This document shows positions 1 to 8,579 of a stretch of DNA of 64,000 nt, in pieces. The DNA is taken from positions 744,001 through 808,000 of the forward strand of contig NZ_BBOM01000007.1 of assembly GCF_000974485.1 (NCBI RefSeq). Reading direction: 5' to 3'. How positions within the stretch are numbered: position 1 is the first letter of the stretch; each line of letters starts with the position of its first letter. This stretch comes from Streptomyces sp. NBRC 109706. Lineage in GTDB: Bacteria > Actinomycetota > Actinomycetes > Streptomycetales > Streptomycetaceae. The notes beneath the pieces are model-generated. The model saw only the letters and a list, made by a program, of their open reading frames with translations. It was not told the origin of the DNA and ran no database searches. The translations under genes were made by a program, and so were the position numbers.

Positions 1-128
1 CCCAGCTGACCAACGTCCGCGAGATGCTGGCCACGCTGACCGGCGCCCAGGTGGCCGCGGCCACGCTGGACACCGACGACGGCGACGACGGTCTCAGCAA
101 GGGCGTGCCCGCGCAGCAGTCCCACTGA
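1..128 (+). CDS. 3' end of a gene cut by the window edge, possibly FilP/Scy-like coiled-coil protein
   Basis: The frame entering at base 3 stays open for 41 codons and stops at TGA 126-128. It reads QLTNVREMLATLTGAQ, then an acidic stretch (DTDDGDDG), and ends in QQSH. A strong hairpin terminator follows 41 bases later, which supports a real gene end. There is not enough sequence for a family call. From recalled gene order, the coiled-coil cytoskeletal gene filP (SCO5396) sits beside this block in S. coelicolor, and an amphipathic helix plus acidic tail would suit such a protein. That identity is inference only. Confidence 0.45.
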   Translation, partial: QLTNVREMLATLTGAQVAAATLDTDDGDDGLSKGVPAQQSH

Positions 129-169
129 ATCGTCCCTGGTCGCCGCGACCGGGTCACTCCAATGGGCCG

Positions 170-199
170 GGGCCCGCCGCCTGAACAGGCGGCGGGCCC
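170..199 (+). terminator. Intrinsic terminator after the partial first gene
   Basis: Perfect 14-bp inverted repeat: GGGCCCGCCGCCTG at 170-183 and its complement at 186-199, with AA between them, followed by TTTCG. It lies between the stop at 128 and the next start at 223, so it should separate the upstream gene from the ABC exporter. Confidence 0.8.
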
Positions 200-222
200 T
201 TTCGCGTCCTAGCGTCGGGAAC

Positions 223-1155
223 ATGATCGAGCTGGCGGGGTTGACCAAGCGGTACGGCCCGAGGACGGCGGTGCGCGACCTCAGCTGTGTGATCCGACCG
301 GGCCAGGTCACCGGCTTCCTCGGCCCGAACGGCGCGGGCAAGTCCACCACCATGCGGATGATCCTCGGCCTGGACCGTCCGACCTCGGGCGAGGCCCGCG
401 TGGAAGGCCGCCCCTACGCCCGGCTGACCGAGCCGCTGACGGTGATCGGCGCGCTGCTGGAGGCCAGGGCGGTCCATCCGGGCCGCACCGCCTACCACCA
501 TCTGCAGTGTCTGGCGCAGAGCAACGGCATTCCGGCCCGCCGGATCGGCGCCGTGCTGGATCTGGTCGGTCTGGGCGAAGTGGCCACCAAGCGGCCCCGG
601 GGATTCTCCCTGGGGATGGGCCAACGCCTCGGCATCGCCAGCGCTTTGTTGGGCGACCCACGCATTCTGATCTTCGACGAGCCGGTGAACGGTCTTGACC
701 CCGAGGGCATTCACTGGGTCCGCAATCTCATGCGAAGACTGGCCGCCGACGGCCGCACGGTGTTTGTATCCAGCCATTTGATGAGCGAAATGGCCCTGAC
801 CGCTGATCATTTGATCGTGATCGGCCAGGGCGAGCTGTTGGCGGACACCTCGATGGCACGGTTTATCGAGGAGAACGCCCGCTCCTTTACCCGGGTGCGG
901 TCCCCCGAAACAGAGGGGCTGCGCGACCTGTTGGCCGAGGCGGGCCTGGACGCCACCGAGAGCACGGAAGGTACCGCCGGTGCTCTTGAGGTCTCCGGCG
1001 ACCACACCGCGACCATCGGCGAGCGCGCCGCCGAACGCCGTCTGGTACTGCACGAACTGTCCCATCACCGGGCGTCGTTGGAGGAAGCGTTCATGCGGCT
1101 GACCCGGGAGTCCGTCGAATACCAGGCCCGTGGCGCGGGCGGGACGGAGAGCTGA
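223..1155 (+). CDS. ABC transporter ATP-binding protein (ABC-2 exporter, pair 1)
   Basis: A 310-residue nucleotide-binding subunit of an ABC-2 type exporter. It has a Walker A (GPNGAGKST, about residues 34-42), a signature-like FSLGMGQ and a Walker B followed by the switch region (LIFDEPVNGLDPEG). The C-terminal third after the D-loop matches the regulatory extension common in actinobacterial multidrug or lantibiotic exporters. The ATG at 223 is the first in-frame start after the terminator; its ribosome site is weak. The permease follows after 3 bases, so the two are co-transcribed. It closely resembles the ATPase at 2808, which suggests a local duplication. The substrate cannot be told. Confidence 0.93.
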   Translation: MIELAGLTKRYGPRTAVRDLSCVIRPGQVTGFLGPNGAGKSTTMRMILGLDRPTSGEARVEGRPYARLTEPLTVIGALLEARAVHPGRTAYHHLQCLAQSNGIPARRIGAVLDLVGLGEVATKRPRGFSLGMGQRLGIASALLGDPRILIFDEPVNGLDPEGIHWVRNLMRRLAADGRTVFVSSHLMSEMALTADHLIVIGQGELLADTSMARFIEENARSFTRVRSPETEGLRDLLAEAGLDATESTEGTAGALEVSGDHTATIGERAAERRLVLHELSHHRASLEEAFMRLTRESVEYQARGAGGTES

Positions 1156-1158
1156 GCC

Positions 1159-1926
1159 ATGTCCCATGCCACCCAGGTGCTCAACTCCGAGTGGACCAAG
1201 ATCCGCACGGTGCGCTCCACCGGATGGACGCTGGCCAGCGTCCTGGTGGTGACGGTGGGCTTCGGCATGCTGATCAGCGCGCTGATCCGACACGGTTTCG
1301 ACGATCTCTCCCGCGAGGAGCGGCTCACCTTCGACCCCACCCTGACCAGCTTCGCCGGCCTTACGATCGGCCAGCTGGCGATGATCGCCTTCGGCATCCT
1401 GGTGGTGTCCAACGAGTACAGCACGGGGATGATCCGCGCCTCCCTCTCGGCGGTGCCGATCCGCGGCCAACTCCTCACCGCGAAGGTCGCGGTGGCGACG
1501 GCCCTGGCTCTGGCGGTCGGCATGGTCACCAGCTTCGCCACCTTTCTGCTCGGCCAGGCGATGCTGGGCGAACACCGCACGGACCTGGGCGCGCCCGGCG
1601 TGCTGCGTGCGGTGCTGGGCGCCGGCCTCTATCTGGGGCTGATCGCGCTCTTCGCGATGGGCGTCACCTGGATGCTGCGCAGCCCGCTGCTGTCGTTCGG
1701 GGTGCAGATCCCGTTCTTCTTCATGATCTCCAGCATCCTGGCCAACGTGCCGGCGACGGAACGCATCGGCGACTACCTGCCGGACCAGGCGGGTTCCCGC
1801 GTGCTGGCGGTGGTGGACAGCGGCGACTGGCCCTACGGCCCCTGGACCGGCCTACTGATCATGCTCGCCTGGGTGGCCGCCGCCCTCCTCGGCGCCTGGT
1901 ACGTCCTCCGCCACCGCGACGCGTAG
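1159..1926 (+). CDS. ABC-2 type transporter permease (pair 1)
   Basis: A 255-residue integral membrane subunit that should pair with the ATPase three bases upstream. It opens with the hallmark of this permease family (LNSEWTKIRTVRST) and carries about six hydrophobic segments. Near residue 90 it has NEYSTGMIRASLSAVP, the conserved cytoplasmic motif of ABC-2 permeases. It is the counterpart of the permease at 3971 but lacks that protein's Gln/Pro-rich N-terminus. The transported substrate is unknown. Confidence 0.92.
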   Translation: MSHATQVLNSEWTKIRTVRSTGWTLASVLVVTVGFGMLISALIRHGFDDLSREERLTFDPTLTSFAGLTIGQLAMIAFGILVVSNEYSTGMIRASLSAVPIRGQLLTAKVAVATALALAVGMVTSFATFLLGQAMLGEHRTDLGAPGVLRAVLGAGLYLGLIALFAMGVTWMLRSPLLSFGVQIPFFFMISSILANVPATERIGDYLPDQAGSRVLAVVDSGDWPYGPWTGLLIMLAWVAAALLGAWYVLRHRDA

Positions 1927-2051
1927 CCCTCGCCCCGGGCCGGGGTGAGCAGCCCCCGGACGGGGTGGGGACGGCTCCCGGAGAACGGGCCAGAACCAGC
2001 CACCGGATTGCCGGCCCCGGGGCCAGCCCCGGGAAGAACCCCCACCCGGCC

Positions 2052-2107
2052 GGGCCGCCGGGCCACCGGGCCACCGGGTCGCCGGGTCGCCGGGTCGCCG
2101 GGTCGCC
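2052..2107. repeat. Seven tandem copies of an 8-base unit
   Basis: Consecutive octamers of the form GGG(C/T)C(G/A)CC. The order is one GGGCCGCC, two GGGCCACC, then four identical GGGTCGCC, with no gaps. Such short-unit repeats are prone to slippage and may vary in copy number between strains. Confidence 0.85.
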
Positions 2108-2120
2108 GGGCAGGCTCCGG

Positions 2121-2241
2121 CCGCTTCGCGGTCGACCGCCACACGGCCGGCCCGCTCCCGGCCCGGGGCCGAAACCCGGGACGAGTCCCGCGAACCGACG
2201 GGCCACCGCCCGGGCCCCGCCCGCTTCGCGGTCGACCGCCA
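2121..2241. repeat. 21-base direct repeat, two copies 100 bases apart
   Basis: CCGCTTCGCGGTCGACCGCC followed by A occurs at 2121-2141 and again at 2221-2241. Each copy is soon followed by a CCGCTCCCGGCC-like string. Each copy contains the self-complementary core GCGGTCGACCGC. Function unknown; it may be a duplicated protein-binding site or a remnant of local duplication. Confidence 0.75.
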
Positions 2242-2711
2242 GGAAACCGAACCGCTCCCGGCCGGGTCCTGCCCCGACATGAACCACCCGGGCCGCGGAG
2301 CCACCGCCCGGGCAACGGCCCGGGGGTGATCCACCCACGCCAACGGGCCGGCCGGCCAGGCCCGAACCCGGCAGGAGCCGCACCGCTACCGCACAAGCAA
2401 CGGTCCGGGGGGTGAGCCACCTGCGCCACCGTCCGGGGCCAGGCCCGCGCCGCTCTGCGGGGCGGTCAACTCCCCCCGCGTCCGGCCGTGTTCCCGCCCG
2501 GCCGGCCGGGCACCGTCGGCAACCGGCGGTGGCCCGTTCCCGTCGCACCCCGGAAGACGGCGAACGGGCGCCGGCCCCCGTTCGACCAACACCCCCCGGC
2601 CGGGCACCGCGCAGCGGCCCGCCGTCGCGATCCGTACCCCAAAAACCGGACGCCCGCCCGCGGGTGGCCGAGCCCCCGGCAGGGGACCGGTGCGGGGTTG
2701 GTACAGGAACT

Positions 2712-2742
2712 TTGCCTTGGCGTGAGGGCGAGCCGCTAGGGT
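2712..2742 (+). promoter_or_regulatory. Candidate promoter of the second ABC exporter
   Basis: TTGCCT at 2712-2717 and TAGGGT at 2737-2742 with a 19-base spacer, 65 bases before the ATG at 2808. The AGGGTGACGCACG just before that ATG can serve as ribosome site. Confidence 0.4.
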
Positions 2743-2807
2743 CTGCGAAACCGGGGCGAGTTGTGGCCGTACCCACGCCCCACCCCAGACGACCAGGGTG
2801 ACGCACG

Positions 2808-3974
2808 ATGATTGAGGCAATCGGCCTGACGAAGAGCTTCGGCTCGAAGACGGCCGTCTATAACCTGACCTTCCGGGTCCAGCCCGGAAAAGTCACCGGC
2901 TTTCTCGGCCCGAACGGCGCCGGAAAGTCCACCACCATGCGGATGATCCTCGGCCTTGACACGCCGAGCAACGGATCGGTCACCATCGGCGGCTACGACT
3001 ACCGCCAACTGCCCAACGCCCCGCGCCAGGTGGGTGCCCTGCTCGACGCGAACGCCAAGCACGGCGGGCGGAGCGCCCGTTCGCATCTGCTCTGCCTGGC
3101 CCAGCTGTCGGGCATTCCGGCGCGCCGGGTGGACGAGGTCATGGACGTGGTCGGCCTCTCGCAGGTCGGTGGGAAGCGTTCCAAGGGCTTCTCGCTCGGC
3201 ATGGGCCAACGTCTCGGCATCGCGGCGGCGCTGTTGGGGGACCCACAGGTGCTGCTCTTCGACGAGCCGGTCAACGGTCTCGACCCGGAGGGCATCCGTT
3301 GGGTGCGTGAGCTGATGCGGCGGCTGGCGAGCGAGGGGCGGACGGTCTTCGTCTCCAGCCATCTGATGAGCGAGATGGCGCAGACCGCCGATCATCTGAT
3401 CGTGATCGGCCGGGGGCAGTTGATGGCCGACCTGCCGGTGAAGACCTTTATCGAGCAGAACTCGACCAGTTTCGCGCGGGTGCGGGTCCCGGACAACGAG
3501 GAAGCGCAACGCGAAGCGTTGACCAGGGCGTTGGGGGAGGCCGGCGGTCAGGTGCTGGCCGAGCCGGAGGGCACGTTGAAGGTGACGGGCCTCGAACTGC
3601 CCAGGATCAGCGAGTTGGCGCACCAGGCCGATGTTCGGCTGTGGGAGCTGTCCCCGCACCACGCGTCCCTGGAGGAGGCGTATATGCGGATGACCCAGGG
3701 CGCGGTCGACTACCGCTCGACCGTCGACCAGCGGGCCGGGCTGCAGGGCCCGCCGGTCGGCTACGCACAGGGCTACGCCCCGCCGCAGGGGCCGCCGCAG
3801 GGCGGGTATCTGGTACCGGAGGCCGTGCCGGCCGGTGGCTATGGCGCGCCGCCGGCGCCCGGTGGTTACGGCGTGCCGCCCGCGCCCGGCGGGTACCAGA
3901 CGCCGCCGCCCGGACAGGTTCCGCCGCCGCCCGCGCAAGGCCCCGCCCCGTTCAGCCCCAAGGACGCCCGATGA
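2808..3974 (+). CDS. ABC transporter ATP-binding protein with Pro/Gly/Tyr-rich tail (pair 2)
   Basis: A 388-residue exporter ATPase, closely related to the protein at 223. It shares the same Walker A (GPNGAGKSTTMRMILGLD), SLGMGQ signature and LLFDEPVNGLDPEG. It differs by a C-terminal extension of roughly 80 residues, starting near residue 305, made of repeats such as GGYGAPPAPGGYGVPPAP. The permease gene starts inside its stop codon (ATGA at 3971-3974), so the two are translationally coupled. The tail is probably disordered and may tether partners. Substrate unknown. Confidence 0.92.
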   Translation: MIEAIGLTKSFGSKTAVYNLTFRVQPGKVTGFLGPNGAGKSTTMRMILGLDTPSNGSVTIGGYDYRQLPNAPRQVGALLDANAKHGGRSARSHLLCLAQLSGIPARRVDEVMDVVGLSQVGGKRSKGFSLGMGQRLGIAAALLGDPQVLLFDEPVNGLDPEGIRWVRELMRRLASEGRTVFVSSHLMSEMAQTADHLIVIGRGQLMADLPVKTFIEQNSTSFARVRVPDNEEAQREALTRALGEAGGQVLAEPEGTLKVTGLELPRISELAHQADVRLWELSPHHASLEEAYMRMTQGAVDYRSTVDQRAGLQGPPVGYAQGYAPPQGPPQGGYLVPEAVPAGGYGAPPAPGGYGVPPAPGGYQTPPPGQVPPPPAQGPAPFSPKDAR

Positions 3975-4972
3975 GCTCGACACCTCCCCCGCCCCCGCAG
4001 CACGCCCCGCAGCAGCAGCCCACCATGGCGGCCATGCCGGCGCAGACACCGCCGCCCCAGGCACCGCCGCACGCCGTGCCCCAGCAACAGCAACAGCAAC
4101 AGCAGTACTGGGACGGCAACGCCGGTTACAGCTCGCCGATCCCGGTGGTCACCACGCATCTGGGGCATGCCGTCGCCTCGGAGTGGACCAAGATCAAGAC
4201 GGTGCGCTCCACGGTGTGGACGCTGGCGCTGACGGTGGTGCTCACCGTCGGCATCGGGTTGATCTTCGCCTCGGCGCTGAGCACCGAGGAGTATGTGGGG
4301 ATGCCGCTGCTGTCCGGCGGCTTCTTCGGCCTGATGTTCGGCCAGCTCTGCGTGATCACCTTGGGCGTTCTGGTGATCACTTCGGAGTATGGAACGGGCA
4401 TGATCCGCACCACGTTGACCGCCTGTCCCAAGCGGTCCCGGGTGTTGCTGGCCAAGGCGCTGGTGTTCTTCGCGCTGGCCTTCACGGTCACCCTGGTCTC
4501 CACCGGGCTCACCGCGCTGATCCACTCCTCGATGCTGAGCGACCAGGTGGTCCCCAGCTACGACTACGACGACCCGTTCATGGAGGGGTCGATCGAGAAC
4601 GGGGAGCTGGTGGCGACCAGCGGCCACTGGATGGGGGCCACGGTGGGCGCCGCGCTCTATGTGGCGACGTTGGGGCTGTTGGCCATGGCGGTCGGCGCGT
4701 TGCTGCGGCATTCGGCCGGGGCGATCACCACGATGCTGGGCATCGTGCTGGTGCCGCTGATCGCGGCGCTGTTCATGTTCGGGCAGAGTCTGGAGGAGAC
4801 CAGGGAGAAGCTGATCGAGTACTCCCCGCTCAACGGTCTGGCCTCGTTGTTCCGCATTCCGATAGCCGGCGGCGAAACGGCCACCGGATGGCCGATGTTG
4901 GGCCTGTTGGCCGCCGTGACCCTGGCGGCGATGATCGGCGCGATGGCCAGGTTGACCACTTCGGACGTCTGA
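3971..4972 (+). CDS. ABC-2 type transporter permease with Gln/Pro-rich N-terminus (pair 2)
   Basis: A 333-residue permease. The start was set to the ATG that overlaps the upstream stop by four bases. Residues 1 to about 45 are Pro/Gln-rich and include a run of Gln, then comes the family hallmark ASEWTKIKTVRSTVWT and about six membrane segments. TSEYGTGMIRTTLTACPKR is the typical cytoplasmic loop. It works with the ATPase at 2808. The low-complexity N-terminus mirrors the low-complexity tail of its partner, which the first exporter pair lacks. Confidence 0.92.
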   Translation: MSSTPPPPPQHAPQQQPTMAAMPAQTPPPQAPPHAVPQQQQQQQQYWDGNAGYSSPIPVVTTHLGHAVASEWTKIKTVRSTVWTLALTVVLTVGIGLIFASALSTEEYVGMPLLSGGFFGLMFGQLCVITLGVLVITSEYGTGMIRTTLTACPKRSRVLLAKALVFFALAFTVTLVSTGLTALIHSSMLSDQVVPSYDYDDPFMEGSIENGELVATSGHWMGATVGAALYVATLGLLAMAVGALLRHSAGAITTMLGIVLVPLIAALFMFGQSLEETREKLIEYSPLNGLASLFRIPIAGGETATGWPMLGLLAAVTLAAMIGAMARLTTSDV

Positions 4973-4997
4973 TGACCGGATCGGCGGGCGAACGCCC

Positions 4998-5318
4998 TCA
5001 GTAGCGCGGCGCGTTACGGGACCGCTGGGGCCTCGCGCCCCGGCGGTCCCTCGCGTTCCAGCAGGAGCGGTGCCAGTGCCTGCGGTCGTCGACGGCGCCC
5101 ATTCTGGGCCAGCTCACCACGTGGGGTACGCCGGGCGGGATCTCCTGGTCGCAGCCGGGGCAGCGGTAGTGCTTGGTGGCCCCGCTGCCGGTGACCCCGC
5201 GCACCACCCACTCCTCGCCCCGCCACTCGTCCGTCCGCTCAAGACCGAACTCGCGCGGGCCCTCACCGGTGGGGGACGGCTGCTTGGCACCGCGCTGGCG
5301 GTTGCGACGCGGGGACAC
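4998..5318 (-). CDS. Small basic zinc-ribbon-like protein of unknown function
   Basis: 106 residues, starting at GTG 5316-5318 behind a CCGAGG-type ribosome site. The middle holds HYRCPGCDQEIPPG, and further on HWHRSCWNARDRRG, so two Cys of a CxxC plus downstream His and Cys could bind one zinc ion. Both ends are rich in Arg. Streptomyces homologues are usually called ATP/GTP-binding or hypothetical proteins; no nucleotide-binding motif is visible here. It is convergent with the exporter permease, whose stop lies 25 bases away, and divergent from the oxidoreductase at 5514. Confidence 0.8.
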   Translation of the reverse strand: MSPRRNRQRGAKQPSPTGEGPREFGLERTDEWRGEEWVVRGVTGSGATKHYRCPGCDQEIPPGVPHVVSWPRMGAVDDRRHWHRSCWNARDRRGARPQRSRNAPRY

Positions 5319-5416
5319 GGAACACCTCGGAGTGGTTTGGCGGGAGTACGCAACCGAGTTTACGCGCGCCCTTCACCAGCCCCATTGATGATCATCGGAA
5401 AAACCTGCCGCTGTCC

Positions 5417-5431
5417 CGTGCCTTTGGCACG
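5417..5431. promoter_or_regulatory. Short inverted repeat in a divergent promoter region
   Basis: CGTGCC-TTT-GGCACG lies between the divergent genes at 5318 and 5514. It could be an operator half-pair or a short hairpin. The rest of 5319-5513 shows no gene. Confidence 0.3.
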
Positions 5432-5513
5432 TGTCAAGCGTTAAGGCCCATGGGGAGACCCGGAGGTAGCAGGTCAGGGGGAGCACGCAGCGAGTGCGCG
5501 AAGGACGGGAGCC

Positions 5514-6629
5514 ATGGCGACGATACGGATAGGGACTTTTGTGCTGGCCGGTCAGTACCCGGGCCAGGGGCAGCGGGAGGCGTTACAACGGGCGGTCCGG
5601 TCCGCCGAGGTGGCCGACGAGGTGGGCCTGGACGCCGTCTGGCTGGCCGAACACCACTTCGTGCCCTACGGGTTGTGCCCCTCGGCGACCACTCTGGCGG
5701 CGCTGCTGCTGGGTCGCACCCGTCGGATCGGGGTGGGCACCGCGATCAGCGTGCTGTCCACCAACCATCCGGTCACCCTGGGCGAGCAGACCGCGCTGCT
5801 GCACATGACCTCGGGCGGCCGGTTCACCCTGGGCGTGGGACGCGGCGGCCCCTGGGTCGACCTGGAGGTCTTCGGCACCGGCCGGGAGGCGCTGGAGAAG
5901 GACTTCCCCGAATCCCTCGACCTGCTGCTGCGCTGGCTGACCGAGCCCGTCGTCGACGCGGCGGGCGAGCGGTATCGCTTCCGGCCGGTGCCCGTGGTGC
6001 CCACGGGGGTCGAGGCCGCGGAGGCGCCGCCGCCGGTGGTGGTGGCGTGCACCTCGCCGAGCACGGTGCGGCTGGCCGCACGGCGCGGGTTGCCGATGCT
6101 GTTGGGCATGCATATCGGCGACGAGGAGAAGGCAGAGATGGTCGCGCTGTGGCGGACCACGGCGACGGAGGCGGGGCTGCCCGCCGAGACGGTGCGCCAG
6201 GCGGACCATGTGGCGGCCGGGGTGGCCCAGGTCGGGGACAGTCACAGCGAGGCGGTGCAGACACTGCGCCGCGCACTGCCCGGCTGGCTCCGCCAGGGGC
6301 TGGCCGCACACCAGACCCTGGACGGCGGCCCCCGTGCCATGCGGGATCCGCTCTCCTACACCGAACTGCTCTGTGAGATCCACCCGGTGGGCGATCCCCA
6401 GCTCTGTGCCGACCGGCTGACCAGGACGAGCGAACGCACCGGCATCACCCGGTTCGCCCTGCTGGTCGAGGGATCGGGCGATACGGCCGCGACCGAGCGC
6501 AACGTGCGTCGGCTGGCCGACGACGTGCTGCCGCTCCTCCCCGGACACACGGGGAAGGCGGCAGCGACCAGCGCGTCGGTGAGCGGCTCTCAGCAGTCGC
6601 GCAGCTCCGGTGACTGGTTGAGTATCTGA
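5514..6629 (+). CDS. LLM-class (luciferase-like) flavin-dependent oxidoreductase
   Basis: 371 residues of the bacterial luciferase-like monooxygenase family, a TIM-barrel enzyme expected to use reduced FMN or F420. It shows the family N-terminus (ADEVGLDAVWLAEHHF), the barrel strand RIGVGTAISVLSTNHPV, and SGGRFTLGVGRGGPWVD. The ATG at 5514 follows AAGGACGGGAGCC. Its last 40 bases overlap the end of the convergent small gene at 6590-6982. The substrate cannot be inferred. Confidence 0.9.
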   Translation: MATIRIGTFVLAGQYPGQGQREALQRAVRSAEVADEVGLDAVWLAEHHFVPYGLCPSATTLAALLLGRTRRIGVGTAISVLSTNHPVTLGEQTALLHMTSGGRFTLGVGRGGPWVDLEVFGTGREALEKDFPESLDLLLRWLTEPVVDAAGERYRFRPVPVVPTGVEAAEAPPPVVVACTSPSTVRLAARRGLPMLLGMHIGDEEKAEMVALWRTTATEAGLPAETVRQADHVAAGVAQVGDSHSEAVQTLRRALPGWLRQGLAAHQTLDGGPRAMRDPLSYTELLCEIHPVGDPQLCADRLTRTSERTGITRFALLVEGSGDTAATERNVRRLADDVLPLLPGHTGKAAATSASVSGSQQSRSSGDWLSI

Positions 6630-6982
6630 CCGCGGATGGAAGTGAACCGGGCGTGCCGCTGGTCGCTCGACGCGTCGAGCGGGAAGACGGCCACCCGGTG
6701 GCAGTTCTGAAAGGCCAGACGGACGCCGAAGTGCCGCTCCAGGGAACCCCGGATGGCGTCGCTGGCGAGCGCCCGCAGCAGCTGGCCCCTGGCCTGCTCG
6801 TCGGGCGGCGGTGTGGTGTTGTCGGCGAACTCGCCGCCGTCAACCTGAAGTCGGGCTACCAGATTGCTGATCATGTCCCAGGCGAAGGGCAGGGATGTAC
6901 GGACGCAGTCGACGAACTCCGCTTCGTCGACCTCGCCCCGCTCGGCCTGTTCCAGCAACGCCGGTGAGACGTCGAGCGACAT
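6590..6982 (-). CDS. Small conserved actinomycete protein (SCO5389-like)
   Basis: 130 residues, starting at the ATG at 6980-6982 because AGGAGAAACCC sits directly before it; an upstream in-frame start lacks this. The protein begins MSLDVSPALLEQAERGEVDE and has a mostly helical, acidic N-terminal half. It continues with RGSLERHFGVRLAFQNCHRVAVFPL and ends in NQSPELRDC. It resembles a small family found across Streptomyces, to my recollection around SCO5389, with no known function. No catalytic motif or membrane segment is seen. The gene is convergent with, and overlaps, the LLM oxidoreductase by 40 bases. Confidence 0.8.
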   Translation of the reverse strand: MSLDVSPALLEQAERGEVDEAEFVDCVRTSLPFAWDMISNLVARLQVDGGEFADNTTPPPDEQARGQLLRALASDAIRGSLERHFGVRLAFQNCHRVAVFPLDASSDQRHARFTSIRGQILNQSPELRDC

Positions 6983-8567
6983 GGGTTTCTCCTCTCGCGA
7001 CCCCGGATCCGGGGTCTGGCGCGGACGGGCCCGAGGGACCTCCACCGCTCCAACCCCACACTGACGTGCGTGCGTTCGAGCAGTGACCCCCGAGGGTCAC
7101 GTTAGGCCGCCTGGCACGTGTGTGTCAGTGGATTGGGCACATAACTGGCCACTGTCGAACCCAATGAATCCCACCCATAACAGACGCCTCTGACCTCACC
7201 CGGTTACCGTCCCACCACCACCGGCTAACCATCCTCATCCGGCCAGCGCCGGATCGACCGCGGCGCGGCCCGGCGGGAACGGTGCCCGGTCGGCGCCGTT
7301 CGCCCCGCGCCGGCCCGATATCGACCGGCTCCGAAACGGCGGCGTCGACGCCGCCCGACCGTGACCGGCGTACCGAATCGATCACGGAGCGTCGCGGGCG
7401 CGGGTGTCGGGGGCGCACTGCCGCCAACGGCGCGGCGGCCCTCGCCATGCAGACGTCAGAACGGCAGGGCCCGAGCGGGGCTGCACCGCCGTGGCGGCTG
7501 AACGCCGGTGCGGGCGGGGGCAGTTGGCGCGCCGGGACGGGAACGGCTCCCCGGCGCGCGGTCGGGGCGGCGAGCGCCCGGCGGGGCGTTGGCGCCTTGC
7601 CGGCGTCGTTGTATCGCCGGCCCGCGTCCGGTGTTGCCCGTTCGCCCCGTCGCCGTTCCTGGCGGCCCGCCCAGGGGAGGGCGCTCGATGTTCCGCCTGG
7701 TAGCGCAGCGTGATCGGTTGGCGTCGCCCGAATCCGCCCGTCCCGGACCGGTGTTGTCCTCGATCGACCGGAGCCGTCGGGCGGGCCGGCCGGCTTCGGC
7801 GGCGCGGTCATTGGTCGGGATCCGGCCATCCCGGCGCTGTCGCAGCCGTCCCTCCCGTACCGCGCGACGCGTCGTCCGACGGTTGGCGCGCATCCGGCTC
7901 ATTCAGGCCGGGCGCCCGCCGTCGGGGCGCGGGCGAACGTCGCGCAAGCGCCCCTTCCCGCCCCGCGGGCCCGCGCCGGGTGACGGCGCTGACCTGCCCG
8001 GACTCCCCGCGTCCGGGATGTCGGGGCGTCCGGCGCCCGCCCGGCGGGGCCGGCCTCGCGGGCCGCCTCCCGGCGTGGTCGCCGCCCGGGTCCGGCGCCT
8101 GGGTGGGCCGGCGGCGGAGATGGTGAAGTCGGGGTCGGGGAAACCGGGTTCGGTGTGGCCGATAAGGCTCAGCCGATCCGCTCCGGGATCGCGCCGCGCC
8201 CGCCGGATCCGGCGCACCGCCACCATGCTGGCCGCTACCGCCGTAACGCGGCGCCGCCGGCGCCCGGGCCGCGTCCCCGGCAACCCGCGCGCCCCCACCC
8301 GCCCCTGTGCGCCCCGCCCGTGCGCGGTCGCGGGGCAAGTGCCACGCCGCGCCGGGTCATCAGCGCGGACGTTGACCGAAACCAGTCGGTAACAGAGCCG
8401 GAACACCGCGTGCGAACTCGGCGAACGCCCCGACCGGGGAGCGGCGGCCTGGCTCGACCGGCCCCCTGGTCCGGACGGCGCACACCGGCGCGCGACGGGA
8501 GGATCCGGACGGTGGCGCGTTCCGGGCCACCGGCAGAGGGGCGCGCGAGCGAGGTGTCGCCAGCCTC
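6983..8567. other. 1.6-kb stretch with no recognisable gene
   Basis: Open frames of up to about 290 codons exist on both strands. They translate to Arg/Pro/Gly/Ala-rich sequence with no domain, hydrophobic pattern or ribosome site, so I treat them as composition artefacts. The first 280 bases (to about 7260) are less G+C-rich and probably hold the promoter of the gene at 6982. The remainder is dense in CGG/CCG and may be a decayed insert. Confidence 0.6.
7083..7100. promoter_or_regulatory. Perfect 7-bp inverted repeat upstream of the SCO5389-like gene
   Basis: GTGACCC-CCGA-GGGTCAC, about 100 bases upstream of the minus-strand start at 6982. Placement and symmetry suit a repressor operator or a small RNA hairpin. 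Confidence 0.4.
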
Positions 8568-8573
8568 TAGGCT
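8568..8573 (+). promoter_or_regulatory. -10 box of a probable leaderless nucS promoter
   Basis: TAGGCT ends exactly six bases before the ATG at 8580, so transcription should start at or next to the A of the start codon. There is no ribosome site upstream. The same TAnnnT-N6-ATG layout recurs at 15797 and 48102 in this window. Confidence 0.65.
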
Positions 8574-8579
8574 GCCCCT

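Larger units (their letters stand above)
1927..2711. other. Gene-free, repeat-rich G+C spacer between two ABC exporter pairs
   Basis: I see no convincing gene here. All long open frames translate to Arg/Pro/Gly-rich sequence without any family motif, as expected from extreme G+C. The stretch holds a run of 8-base tandem repeats (2052-2107), a 21-base direct repeat exactly 100 bases apart (2121 and 2221), and many GGCCGG-like steps. A probable promoter for the second exporter begins at 2712. Confidence 0.7.

Noticed and set aside
2052-2107. Octamer array considered as a CRISPR or iteron array
   Set aside because: Units are contiguous, with no spacers and no cas or replication gene nearby.
1191-2282. 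Plus-strand frame spanning the first permease and the spacer
   Set aside because: It is out of frame with the permease and only Arg/Gly/Pro-rich; the permease frame has the conserved motifs.
7508-8392. 294-codon Arg/Pro-rich plus-strand frame in the 1.6-kb gap
   Set aside because: No ribosome site, no domain, and amino-acid composition expected from random G+C-rich DNA.
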